NCBI GenBank assembly: GCA_963824225.1
Contig: CAWGOF010000003.1
Location: forward strand, 1,612,001-1,676,000
Length of the DNA: 64,000 nucleotides
Direction: 5' to 3'
Origin: CAWGOF01 sp963824225
Lineage (GTDB): Bacteria > Acidobacteriota > Polarisedimenticolia > Polarisedimenticolales > Polarisedimenticolaceae
In this document: one piece after another, positions 51,976 to 60,529 of the stretch
How the letters are laid out: each line of letters begins with the position of its first letter
Position numbering within the stretch: position 1 is the stretch's first letter
Position numbers and translations under genes: made by a program
Notes under the pieces: generated by a model
What the model saw: only the letters and a program-made list of their open reading frames with translations
Database searches by the model: none
Told to the model about the DNA's origin: nothing

Positions 51976-52635
51976 ATGCCGCTACGCATTGGTGACGAGG
52001 CGCCGGACTTCACGGCGGAGACGACCGAGGGCCCGATCCGGTTTCACGAGTGGATCGGGAACGGGTGGGCGATCCTGTTTTCCCACCCGAAGGATTTCAC
52101 GCCGGTGTGCACGACCGAGCTGGGCTACATGGCGCGGTTGAAGCCGGAGTTCGACAAGCGCAACACCAAGGTCATGGGTCTGAGCGTCGACCCGGTCGAG
52201 GACCACACGCGGTGGGTCAAGGACATCGAGGAGACGCAGGGCCACGCCGTGAACTACCCGCTCGTCGGCGACACCAACCTCGCCGTGGCCAAGCTGTATG
52301 ACATGCTCCACCCGCAGGCTGGCGACAGCTGCGCAGGCCGCACCGCGGCGGACAACTCGACCGTCCGATCGGTGTTCGTCGTCGGGCCGGACAAGAAGGT
52401 CAAGCTGATCCTGACCTATCCGATGAGCACCGGCCGCAACTTCGACGAGGTGTTGCGCGTGCTCGACTCGATGCAGCTCACGGCGAAGCACAAGGTGGCG
52501 ACACCGGTGAACTGGAAGCAGGGGCAGGACGTGATCATCTTGCCGGCGGTTCCGGATGCCGAGGCCAAGCAGAAGTTTCCCGAAGGCTGGAAGGCGCCCA
52601 AGCCGTATCTGCGGATCGTGCCGCAGCCCGAGTAA
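51976..52635 (+). CDS. 1-Cys peroxiredoxin (Prx6 type)
   Basis: The 219-residue thiol peroxidase reduces hydroperoxides. The active site is FTPVCTTELG with peroxidatic C45; the arginine lies in STVRSVFVVGPDKKV. The long C-terminal arm (TPVNWKQGQDVIILPAVPDA, then KFPEGWKAPKPYLR) is typical of Prx6. A second cysteine near 118 (GDSCAGRTAAD) is not in a known resolving position. AGGAGG precedes the ATG by nine bases. Confidence 0.95.
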   Translation: MPLRIGDEAPDFTAETTEGPIRFHEWIGNGWAILFSHPKDFTPVCTTELGYMARLKPEFDKRNTKVMGLSVDPVEDHTRWVKDIEETQGHAVNYPLVGDTNLAVAKLYDMLHPQAGDSCAGRTAADNSTVRSVFVVGPDKKVKLILTYPMSTGRNFDEVLRVLDSMQLTAKHKVATPVNWKQGQDVIILPAVPDAEAKQKFPEGWKAPKPYLRIVPQPE

Positions 52636-52703
52636 CCCGGGGGGGCGCGCCGGTCTGCTTGACATCCTCGGCAGGGCCGCCCAGGTTCTGACGGGGTGAT
52701 GTC

Positions 52704-53660
52704 ATGACCCGGACCGGCGTGCTTCGCTCGATCCTCGGCGGCGGCGCGCTGGCGCTCGTCGTCCTGGCCGGCCTACCGCAGACCCGGGCCGAGCGCGAGG
52801 CGACGACCGCCACCTCGTACGGCCTCGAATGGCCGGGCACCGGCACCACGCGCCGCATGCTGTACTGGGCCAACCCGCACACGAACGGCCTGCCGATCTA
52901 CGACGCGACCTACATCTTCAAGGTCTACCCGCGCAAGAAGGATCCCGGCACGTGCTATCCCTCGGGCGGGAGCTGCTCCAACCGGTACTGGACGACGTTC
53001 TTCTGGGGCAACAACGGGACGTTCACGTGGGACGGCGGCAGCGCCAACACGTATTACGGTGCGCACCCGTACCCTGTGCCACCGCCCAACGGGACACAGA
53101 TGTGGGAGATCAGCGTCCATGCCGGCGACCGAACGACGGGGACCGAGGTGCAGTGGAACCGCTGGTACACCCAGGCGTTGGTGGCCTGGCGCGTCAGCTC
53201 GTCCCAGACCGAGCATCGCTTCTACTACGACCTTCCGGACACGTCGAAGCTCCTGACCGTCACGGTCGCGGGCGACCCGGGCTGGGCCGACCAGAACCCT
53301 CCCCTTCCGGCGGTCGTCATGGGCCAGGCCCCGGCCCTGGTTCCGGGGTCGATCCAGTCGTGGGGCGGCTATCCGGGCTGGGAGGAGTTCAGCGGCGTCA
53401 TCCGCGGGATCCAGATCTACAACAACGACCTGACGATCGCCGACATCCAGGCCGAGATCGTCTCCGCCAAGTCGACCGCCGCCGGCGCGGCCTCGATCTG
53501 GTATCTCAACCTCGATCCGCGTCCGAGCGACGTCACCGACAAGAAAGCCCAGGGCACCGCCCACAACCCGGCGTGGGACGGAACGACGGCCCTCGAGTGG
53601 TCCTCGACCACGACCGGCCCCACTCCCCCGCCGACACCGACCGGCTTGCGCGCGAACTAG
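52704..53660 (+). CDS. Secreted protein with one copy of the duplicated surface module, truncated
   Basis: The product has 318 residues, a signal peptide (GGGALALVVLAGLPQTRAE) and a 260-residue beta-rich module that starts SYGLEWPGTGTTRRMLYWAN and ends DGTTALEWSS. A second copy of the module is in the large protein at 55950. The module resembles lectin-like or glycan-binding surface domains, but I do not recognise the family. The C-terminus stops with PPTPTGLRAN. In the paralogue the module is followed by a fibronectin type III domain beginning in just this way (PSVPNGLTAT), so this gene seems to have lost its downstream domains. It converges with the gene at 53657. Confidence 0.7.
   Translation: MTRTGVLRSILGGGALALVVLAGLPQTRAEREATTATSYGLEWPGTGTTRRMLYWANPHTNGLPIYDATYIFKVYPRKKDPGTCYPSGGSCSNRYWTTFFWGNNGTFTWDGGSANTYYGAHPYPVPPPNGTQMWEISVHAGDRTTGTEVQWNRWYTQALVAWRVSSSQTEHRFYYDLPDTSKLLTVTVAGDPGWADQNPPLPAVVMGQAPALVPGSIQSWGGYPGWEEFSGVIRGIQIYNNDLTIADIQAEIVSAKSTAAGAASIWYLNLDPRPSDVTDKKAQGTAHNPAWDGTTALEWSSTTTGPTPPPTPTGLRAN
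52818..53600 (+). repeat. Copy 1 of a 0.78-kb duplicated module
   Basis: This stretch is highly similar at the DNA level to 57012-57794, with long identical runs and mainly third-position changes. Homology starts at the codons for YGLEWPG and stops just before the Ser/Gly linkers. The boundaries match the protein module, so a domain was duplicated or exchanged between the two genes. Confidence 0.8.
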
Positions 53661-54463
53661 CCGCGCTCGGCCGTCACCGTAACGAGCTCGATCCCACCGA
53701 TCTCGGCCGCTGCCGACGAGTAGGTGCTCCAGTACGAGCCGAGGATCTTCGAGGTCCGAGCCAGAGCGTACAGCTCGACCACCGCTTCCTGTACACCGTC
53801 CTCGGTGCGGCGCGAGGTCCCGTACGGCGTCGCGACGATCCGATCGCCGAACGCCTCGCGGAACGTGCGTTTGACGTCCAGCGAGTCGGTCGCCAGGTAG
53901 AACCGCGTCGCCGGCTGGACGGCGATCTCCTGCCGCATGCGCTCGAGGAACAGCGCGTCGGGGCTGAACGAGATCGATTTCGCGTTGTCGGTACGCCGCA
54001 CGTGCACACCGACCGTGTGCGGACCGAACGACGCGGTCCGCTCGGCGATCCGGCGGCGCAGCTCCTCGATCGGCCGGAAGCAGGCGTACGGGCGCGAGTT
54101 CGAGCGGAACCGCGAGTAGCTCTCGATGATCACGGTCCGGCGACCGGCCGTCCGGAAGTCGAACGCCGCGAGCCGTCGATTCTCGTCCTTGGCGAACGCC
54201 AGGGCGCCGAACGGCCAGAACCGGGAGACGCGCCGCACGCTGCGGTGCGTGCGCAGGAACCGTAGCGGGCGCAGGCGATGCTCGTGGATCCGGACGAGAG
54301 GATCTGCGATCGGCTCGAACAGTCGGTCGAACCGACAGAGCAGATCGCCCGCGCGCACCCAGTGGATGTCGAGCCGCACGTCGAGATCGTGGGCCAGGGC
54401 GATGCCCGAATCGACGGCCTGCATCCGGTTGCACAGTCCGCCCTTGGGCTTGAGGTGGATCAT
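53657..54463 (-). CDS. NodZ/fucosyltransferase-like glycosyltransferase
   Basis: This product of about 268 residues starts MIHLKPKGGLCNRMQAVDSG, followed by ALAHDLDVRLDIHWV, typical of alpha-1,6- and alpha-1,2-fucosyltransferase-like enzymes (GT11/GT23 relatives). The GDP-fucose binding motif is VGVHVRRTDN near residue 160, with TRFYLATDSLDVKRTF and the end ALARTSKILGSYWSTYSSAA. An in-frame ATG at 54484 would add seven residues. It is divergent from threonine aldolase. Fucose synthesis genes are not in view. Confidence 0.78.
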   Translation of the reverse strand: MIHLKPKGGLCNRMQAVDSGIALAHDLDVRLDIHWVRAGDLLCRFDRLFEPIADPLVRIHEHRLRPLRFLRTHRSVRRVSRFWPFGALAFAKDENRRLAAFDFRTAGRRTVIIESYSRFRSNSRPYACFRPIEELRRRIAERTASFGPHTVGVHVRRTDNAKSISFSPDALFLERMRQEIAVQPATRFYLATDSLDVKRTFREAFGDRIVATPYGTSRRTEDGVQEAVVELYALARTSKILGSYWSTYSSAAAEIGGIELVTVTAERG

Positions 54464-54526
54464 CGGCCACTCGTCCGGCGCCATGCTACGCCCGAGGGCC
54501 GCGGTTCGGCTATGCTCCGGCGCGCG

Positions 54527-55573
54527 ATGGACAGGGTCGACTTCCGCTCGGACACCGTGACCTGGCCCACGCCCGCGATGCGCGAGGCCATGGCGCGCGC
54601 GCCCGTCGGCGACGACGTCTACGGCGAAGATCCGACGGTCAACGAGCTCGAAGCCGCTGCGGCCGCGGCGGTGGGCCACGCCGCGGGACTGTTCGTCACC
54701 AGCGGCACGATGGGCAACCTCGCCGCGATCTTGGCCCACGCCGAACGCGGCGACGAGGCGATCGTGGGTCGCGAGTCGCACACGCTGCAGTGGGAGGCCG
54801 GCGGCATGGCCGCTCTCGGTGGCGTGGTGCCCTATGCGATCGGAACCGACGCCGATGGACGCATGGATCCGGCCGCCGTCGAGGCAGCCGTGCGCGAGAA
54901 GACCGACGCGCACCTGCCGCGCAGCCGGCTGATCCTGCTCGAGAATACGTTCGGCGGCCGGTCGGGCGCGGCGCTCGAGCCCGAGTACTTCGCGGCGATG
55001 CGCACGATCGCGGTAGGTCACGGCCTGGCCGTGCATCTCGACGGTGCGCGACTGTTCAACGCCGCCGTCGCGCTCGGCGTTCCGGCCGCGGTCCTGGCCC
55101 GCGACGTCGACACCGTCACGTTCTGCCTCAGCAAGGGGCTCTGCGCACCGGTCGGCTCGGTGCTGTGCGGATCGCGCGAGACGATCGCCCGCGCACGGCG
55201 CGTGCGCAAGAGTCTAGGCGGAGGGATGCGACAGGCCGGGATCCTGGCCGCGGCGGGCCTCGTCGCGCTCGACACGATGGTCGAGCGTCTGGCCCACGAT
55301 CACGCGTTGGCCCGAACGCTGGCCGAACGGCTCGCGGCCCTCCAGGGCATCGCCGTCGCCCCGGTACGGGTCCGCACGAACATCGTGCACTTCGCGCTCG
55401 CCCCCGACACCGGTCTCGATCCCGATCGCCTCGTGGCTGCGTTGCGCGAGCGCCACGGCGTGTGGCTCGGCACGTATCCTCCGCGCTGGCTTCGTGCGGT
55501 CACGCACTACTGGGTCGGCCCGACCGAGGTCGACCGACTGGTGCGTGGCATCGAGGACATCCTGCGGCGCTAG
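54527..55573 (+). CDS. ltaE: Low-specificity L-threonine aldolase
   Basis: The 348-residue PLP enzyme splits L-threonine or L-allo-threonine to glycine and acetaldehyde. The motifs are DFRSDTVTWPTPAMREAMAR, VGDDVYGEDPTVNELEA, FVTSGTMGNLAAI and LHLDGARL-type VHLDGARLFNAAV. K203 in CLSKGLCAPVGSVL binds the cofactor. The length equals the LtaE family. It stands alone between a fucosyltransferase-like gene and a long non-coding stretch. Confidence 0.93.
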   Translation: MDRVDFRSDTVTWPTPAMREAMARAPVGDDVYGEDPTVNELEAAAAAAVGHAAGLFVTSGTMGNLAAILAHAERGDEAIVGRESHTLQWEAGGMAALGGVVPYAIGTDADGRMDPAAVEAAVREKTDAHLPRSRLILLENTFGGRSGAALEPEYFAAMRTIAVGHGLAVHLDGARLFNAAVALGVPAAVLARDVDTVTFCLSKGLCAPVGSVLCGSRETIARARRVRKSLGGGMRQAGILAAAGLVALDTMVERLAHDHALARTLAERLAALQGIAVAPVRVRTNIVHFALAPDTGLDPDRLVAALRERHGVWLGTYPPRWLRAVTHYWVGPTEVDRLVRGIEDILRR

Positions 55574-55949
55574 GCCTTGCGTGGGGTACCTACCCGTGGA
55601 CGCAGGACCACGGCCCGTTGCGTTCCAGCCACATCGTACCCTGACGCTGCGCGCCGCCGGCGCGTCGTGATATCCGCTGCGGTGGCTGTGCCGCAGCGCG
55701 TCGATCGATCGAGACTTTGCGCTGGTCGAGTAAGAGTGAGTTACAGAGCTCCCGTATGCATTGATTACTGCAGCGCTCTCCCCTCGGTTACGAAATTGAA
55801 TCATCGGCACCTTCTTCCCAGGTCGGAAGGAATTACGTGAGCGGCGACGCAATCGCTTCATCGAGCGGTGCGCGATCCGTGCGATGCGAGGGTGGCATGG
55901 CAATTGCCCAAGCCATGGCCCCGCGCAAACGACGGAGGACTCGTAGGAC
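55574..55949. other. Intergenic region of 376 bp upstream of the large surface protein
   Basis: No gene is supported here. The part at about 55720-55830 has a clearly lower GC content than its surroundings (for example TTGATTACTGCAG and TACGAAATTGAATCATC), as expected of a promoter region. It probably drives the gene at 55950. I see no riboswitch and no strong terminator for ltaE. Confidence 0.5.
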
Positions 55950-58900
55950 GTGGAGCCCGGCCCCTACCGTAGCTGCTCGAAGGTCGCGTGGATCGCCCTC
56001 GCCCTGTTCTCGATCGTCGGCCTCGACCGCGCCGCGGCCCCGACGAGCGGACTCATCGGCTACTGGAAGCTCGACGAGACGTCGGGCATCACGGCCTCCG
56101 ACAGCTCGACAGGCGGCCACCCGGGCACCCTGAGCAACGGTCCGGTGTGGGTCGCCGGACAGGTCGGCAACGCGCTCCAGTTCGACGCGACCGACAATGG
56201 CAACGACGGGGATGACCCGCGGGTCACGATCGGGACCGCTTTCGACGTCGCGCTGCCGTTCACGATCTCGGCGTGGGTCAAGCCGTCGAGCTATGCCGAC
56301 TACCGGGCGATCTTCAGCAAGCGCGACTCGTACTCCTCCGCGGGCATGCGCTTCCAATGGTACTTGATCCGCAACTCGGGACGGGTGGCGATCGGCAGGA
56401 TCGGTAGCACGCGCACGTTCAACTACGCCCCGCCGCTCGGGACGTGGACCCACCTGACGCTGGTGCTGACGAGCGGATCGACCGTGCTGTACGTGAACGG
56501 CCAAAGCCACCAGAGCGACGGTGGCATCGTTCTCGGGACGAAGGCCACGGCCAACACCGTGATCGGCAACACGGGAGAGCCGGCGTCCTCGGGCGATGGC
56601 GACCCGTACGACGGTGTGATCGACGAGCTGCGCGTGTACAACCGCGCGCTCACGGCCCAGGAGGTCGCTAGCCTGCACGAGGAGGCGGACGTCGCCGACA
56701 CGCAGGCGCCGACCGTGCCCGCGGGACTGACCGCGACCGCTGCGTCCTCGTCACAGATCAACCTCGCGTGGTCGGCCTCGACCGACGACGTCGCGGTCAC
56801 CGGCTATCGCGTCGAACGCTGCCAGGGATCGAACTGCACGAGCTTCGCCCAGATCGCCGTTCCCACGGGTACGACCCACAGCGACACGGGCCTCGCGGCG
56901 AGCACGACCTACCGTTACCGCGTGCGGGCGGCGGACGCGGCCGGCAATCTGTCCGGCTACTCGAGCATCGGCAGCGCGACGACCCAGGCCGGATCGAGCG
57001 GCTCGACGTCCTACGGCCTCGAATGGCCGGGCACCGGCACCACGCGCCGCATGCTGTACTGGGCCAACCCGCACACGAACGGCCTCCCGATCTACGACGC
57101 GACCTACATCTTCAAGGTGTACCCGCGGAGGAAGGCCCCAGGCACGTGCTACCTGACGAGCGGCAACTGCAACAATCGCTACTGGACCACATTCTTCTGG
57201 GGCAACAACGGGACGTTCACGTGGGACGGCGGCAGCGCCAACACGTACTACGGCGCGCACCCGTACCCCGTTCCGCCGCCCAACGGGACGCAGATGTGGG
57301 AGATCAGCGTCCATCACGGCGACCTGACGACCGGGACCGAGGTCGCCTGGAACCGCTGGTACACGCAGGCGTTCGTCGCCTGGCGCGTCAGCTCGACCCA
57401 GACCGAGCATCGCTTCTATTACGATCTGCCGGACACGACGAAGGTCCTGAGCGTGACGATCCAAAGTGATCCCGGCTGGGCCGACCAGAACCCGCCGTCC
57501 CCCGCGGTCGTGATGGGCCAGGCCCCGGCTCTGTTCCCCGGGTCGATCCAGTCGTGGGGCGGCTATCCGGGCTGGGAGGAGTTCAGCGGCATCATCCGCG
57601 GCATCCAGATCTACAACAACGATCTGTCGATCGCCGACGTCCAGGCCGAGATCGCCACGCCGAAGTCGACCGCCACGGGCGCGGCCTCGATCTGGTATCT
57701 CAACCTCGATCCGCGTCCGAGCGACGTCACGGACAAGAAGGCCACAGGCACCGCCCACAACCCGGCGTGGGATGGAACGACCGCCCTCGAGTGGAGCAGC
57801 GGCGGGACGGCGGACACGACGGCCCCATCGGTCCCCAACGGTCTCACCGCGACCGTCGTGTCGTCGTCGCGCATCGACCTGTCCTGGTCCGCATCGTCGG
57901 ACAACGTCGGCGTCGCGGGCTATCGCGTGTACCGGGGCGGCACGCTCCTCGGGAGCGTACCGACCACCGCGTACTCCAGCACCGGGCTCGTGCCCGCCAC
58001 CCTGTACTCGTACACGGTGCAGGCGTACGACGCCGCGGGGAACGCGAGCGCGCAATCCTCGGCCGTCTCGGCCCTCACGCTTGCCATCCTGGACACGTCG
58101 CCGCCGCAGATCAGCGCCGTCGCCGCGTCGGGCATCACGGCATCGGGCGCGACGATCATCTGGACGACGAACGAGGCCTCGAACTCGCAAGCGCAGTACG
58201 GACCGACCACGAGCTACGGTTCGCAGACGCCGATCGACGGCACGCTCGTCACGTCCCACTCCCGGGTCCTGAACGGGCTCGCGCCCGCGACGACCTACCA
58301 GTACCGGGTCCTGTCCCGCGACGCGGCGGGCAACCTGGCGACGTCGGCGAACTTCGCGTTCACCACGGCCGCCGCGCCTTTGGGAGACATCACGACCGGC
58401 CTCCTCACGTACTGGAAGTTCGACGAGGGCTCGGGTACCCAGGCCGGGGACTCCGCGGGCTCGACGACCGGAACGCTGACGAACGGGCCGGCGTGGACCA
58501 CCGGTCGCGTGCGCCAAGCGCTGCAGTTCGCCGCCTCGGACAACGGCAACGACACGGACGATCCCCGCGTGACCCTGGGCACGGGATTCAACGTGTCGCT
58601 GCCGCTCACGATCGCCGCATGGGTCCGGCCGCAGAGCTACTCGGACTACCGGGCGATCTTCAGCAAGCGCGATGCGTACTCCTCGGCCGCGATGCGCTTC
58701 GATCTGGGTCTCAACCGCAGCACGGGACAGGTGTACGTGGGGCACGCGTCGAGCAAGCGGACGTTCTCGTACGCCCCACCGACGAACACGTGGACCCACC
58801 TGACCGTCGTTCTGACCTCGACCGCCGCCACGCTGTACGTGAACGGGACGCTGTTGCAGACCCAGAGCGCGATCACGCTCGGTACCGGCACGAGCGCCAA

Positions 58901-59033
58901 GACGGCGATCGGCAACACGGGCGAGGGCTCGGCCGGGGACGGCGATCCGTTCCTCGGCGCGATCGACGAGGTTCGGGTCTACAGCCGCGCGCTGTCCACC
59001 GGAGACATCCAGGCGCTGTTCGCCTACCAGTAG
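55950..59033 (+). CDS. Large secreted LamG / FN3 multi-domain surface protein
   Basis: The 1027-residue exported protein starts from GTG at 55950, with hydrophobic VAWIALALFSIVGLDRAAA as signal. Domains in order are: LamG 1 (about 33-235, LIGYWKLDETSG to GVIDELRVYNRALTAQEV), FN3 (about 243-335), the 260-residue module also found at 52704-53660 (about 345-610), FN3 (about 615-700), an FN3/purple-acid-phosphatase-N-like domain (about 708-800) and LamG 2 (about 812-1025). The two LamG domains are similar to each other (DYRAIFSKRD in both). Such proteins bind glycans or act in adhesion. There is no LPXTG or PEP-CTERM tail. Function otherwise unknown. Confidence 0.85.
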   Translation: MEPGPYRSCSKVAWIALALFSIVGLDRAAAPTSGLIGYWKLDETSGITASDSSTGGHPGTLSNGPVWVAGQVGNALQFDATDNGNDGDDPRVTIGTAFDVALPFTISAWVKPSSYADYRAIFSKRDSYSSAGMRFQWYLIRNSGRVAIGRIGSTRTFNYAPPLGTWTHLTLVLTSGSTVLYVNGQSHQSDGGIVLGTKATANTVIGNTGEPASSGDGDPYDGVIDELRVYNRALTAQEVASLHEEADVADTQAPTVPAGLTATAASSSQINLAWSASTDDVAVTGYRVERCQGSNCTSFAQIAVPTGTTHSDTGLAASTTYRYRVRAADAAGNLSGYSSIGSATTQAGSSGSTSYGLEWPGTGTTRRMLYWANPHTNGLPIYDATYIFKVYPRRKAPGTCYLTSGNCNNRYWTTFFWGNNGTFTWDGGSANTYYGAHPYPVPPPNGTQMWEISVHHGDLTTGTEVAWNRWYTQAFVAWRVSSTQTEHRFYYDLPDTTKVLSVTIQSDPGWADQNPPSPAVVMGQAPALFPGSIQSWGGYPGWEEFSGIIRGIQIYNNDLSIADVQAEIATPKSTATGAASIWYLNLDPRPSDVTDKKATGTAHNPAWDGTTALEWSSGGTADTTAPSVPNGLTATVVSSSRIDLSWSASSDNVGVAGYRVYRGGTLLGSVPTTAYSSTGLVPATLYSYTVQAYDAAGNASAQSSAVSALTLAILDTSPPQISAVAASGITASGATIIWTTNEASNSQAQYGPTTSYGSQTPIDGTLVTSHSRVLNGLAPATTYQYRVLSRDAAGNLATSANFAFTTAAAPLGDITTGLLTYWKFDEGSGTQAGDSAGSTTGTLTNGPAWTTGRVRQALQFAASDNGNDTDDPRVTLGTGFNVSLPLTIAAWVRPQSYSDYRAIFSKRDAYSSAAMRFDLGLNRSTGQVYVGHASSKRTFSYAPPTNTWTHLTVVLTSTAATLYVNGTLLQTQSAITLGTGTSAKTAIGNTGEGSAGDGDPFLGAIDEVRVYSRALSTGDIQALFAYQ
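57012..57794 (+). repeat. Copy 2 of the 0.78-kb duplicated module
   Basis: The counterpart of 52818-53600, inside the large surface-protein gene between two FN3 domains. The 4.2-kb distance and the same orientation would allow recombination that deletes or amplifies the genes between them (the fucosyltransferase-like gene and ltaE). Confidence 0.8.
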
Positions 59034-59037
59034 GCGA

Positions 59038-60489
59038 TCACGTCTGACGCGGCTCGGGCCGCCGGAACAACGACTCCAGGTCGGCGAGCTCCGTCCGGGA
59101 GGACACGAGAGCGCCGATCGCGTAGACCGCCGCGCCGAGCGAGGCGAGCGTCGCCAGGCGCGCGACATCGCCCGCCGACTCCCCGACGTACAGCCGCGCC
59201 GCCGAGACCGTCCCGTACATCACGGCGCCGAGAACGAACGGGCGGGAGAGCGCGCCGAAGTAGCTCCACACCGGGATCCCGGCCACGCGGCACGCGCTCC
59301 ACGCGTAGATCGCGAACACCGCGGGATAGCCGACGAGCCAGGCCACGGCGAGCCCGACCGGTCCGCGCTGCGCGCCGAGGAACCACAGGGGTGTCATGAC
59401 CACGACCGCGAGGATCTGGTTCGCGGCGTTGACCCCTGGCCGGCCGAGCCCCGAGACGAGAGGCGTGAGGATCGTGGCCAGCAGACGCAGCGGCATGATC
59501 AACGCCAGCACCGCGAGCGGAACGACCACCGGGGTCCACGCGGGGCCGAGGACCAGCGCGACGAGCTCGGGCGCCACGAGCGAGGTTCCGAGGAACATCG
59601 GGAACGACACGAGGCTCGTGGCCCGCGTGACCTGGAGCACCGCCCCGCGCACGTCCGAGTTCTCGCCCTTGGCCCGCGCGAACGCGGGAAACGCGACGGC
59701 CTGGAACAGGCCGGCGACCTTCTGGATCGGGAGCGTCGCGAAGTGCGCCGCGACCGTGTAGTAGCCGAGCACCTCCTTGCCCAGGAGCTTGCCCCCGATG
59801 AGCTTGTCCGCCTCGGCGAACACGACGTACGAAGCGCGGTACCCGCAGATCGACCCACCGAACGGCAGGTACCGGCGAATCGCGGCCAGCGACCACCTCG
59901 GCCGGACGAGCTCGCCGACCAGGCGGTTCAGCGCGAGCGTGCGGGTCGAGCTCGAGACGAGCATGCCGACGACGAGCGCCCAGACCCCGCAGCCGCCGAA
60001 CGCGAGCGCGACGGTGACCAGGCTCGCGCTCAGCGCGCCGACCATGTCGGCCATCGCGCGGCCCTTGAACTCGAGCTCGCGCTCGAGACGCGCGAGGGGC
60101 AGCGTCTCGAACATCGCGATCAGGAACTGGAGGCTCAGCACGCGAACGATGGCGGTCAGACGCGGCTCGCCGTAGAACGTGGCGATCCATGGGGCGCCGA
60201 GCGCGAGGAGCGCGCACAGCGCGCCGTTGATCGCGATCACCGCGCCAAAGACGTGCTGGCGGTCCGATAGGGTCACGTCGCGTTTCTGAACGAGCACGGC
60301 GTCGAGACCGAGGTCGTTCACGGCGGTCAGGAACCCCGTGAGCACCGTCGCCATGGCCAGGAGGCCGTAGTCGGCCGGGGTCAGCACCCGGAGGACGAGG
60401 ATCGTGATGGCCCAGGCGATCAGCTGGGCTCCGAAGCGGCCGGCCGCGCTCCAGCGCAATGCCGACAGGACCTTGGCGCGCAGACTCAC
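59038..60489 (-). CDS. Wzx-type oligosaccharide flippase (MOP family)
   Basis: The 483-residue protein has about 12-14 hydrophobic helices. The start LRAKVLSALRWSAAGRFGAQ, with VLRVLTPADYGLLAMATVL, is typical of polysaccharide-biosynthesis flippases (MviN/Wzx-like, PF13440 type). It should move lipid-linked oligosaccharides across the inner membrane and fits the glycan operon 15 kb away. The GKLLGKEVLGYYTVAAHFAT segment is conserved in the family. It converges with the surface-protein gene by four bases. Confidence 0.9.
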   Translation of the reverse strand: MSLRAKVLSALRWSAAGRFGAQLIAWAITILVLRVLTPADYGLLAMATVLTGFLTAVNDLGLDAVLVQKRDVTLSDRQHVFGAVIAINGALCALLALGAPWIATFYGEPRLTAIVRVLSLQFLIAMFETLPLARLERELEFKGRAMADMVGALSASLVTVALAFGGCGVWALVVGMLVSSSTRTLALNRLVGELVRPRWSLAAIRRYLPFGGSICGYRASYVVFAEADKLIGGKLLGKEVLGYYTVAAHFATLPIQKVAGLFQAVAFPAFARAKGENSDVRGAVLQVTRATSLVSFPMFLGTSLVAPELVALVLGPAWTPVVVPLAVLALIMPLRLLATILTPLVSGLGRPGVNAANQILAVVVMTPLWFLGAQRGPVGLAVAWLVGYPAVFAIYAWSACRVAGIPVWSYFGALSRPFVLGAVMYGTVSAARLYVGESAGDVARLATLASLGAAVYAIGALVSSRTELADLESLFRRPEPRQT

Positions 60490-60529
60490 GTGGCCGCGAA
60501 TCTAGGTCCTGACCGGGCGTCGCTCCAGC

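Noticed and set aside
55574..55949. A c-di-GMP-type riboswitch upstream of the surface-protein gene
   Set aside because: Short words such as GCAAAC are present, but the conserved core and tetraloop-receptor pattern could not be assembled.
56751..59168. An 805-codon antisense frame to the large surface protein
   Set aside because: It has no recognisable domain, is antisense to clear LamG and FN3 domains, and is explained by codon bias.
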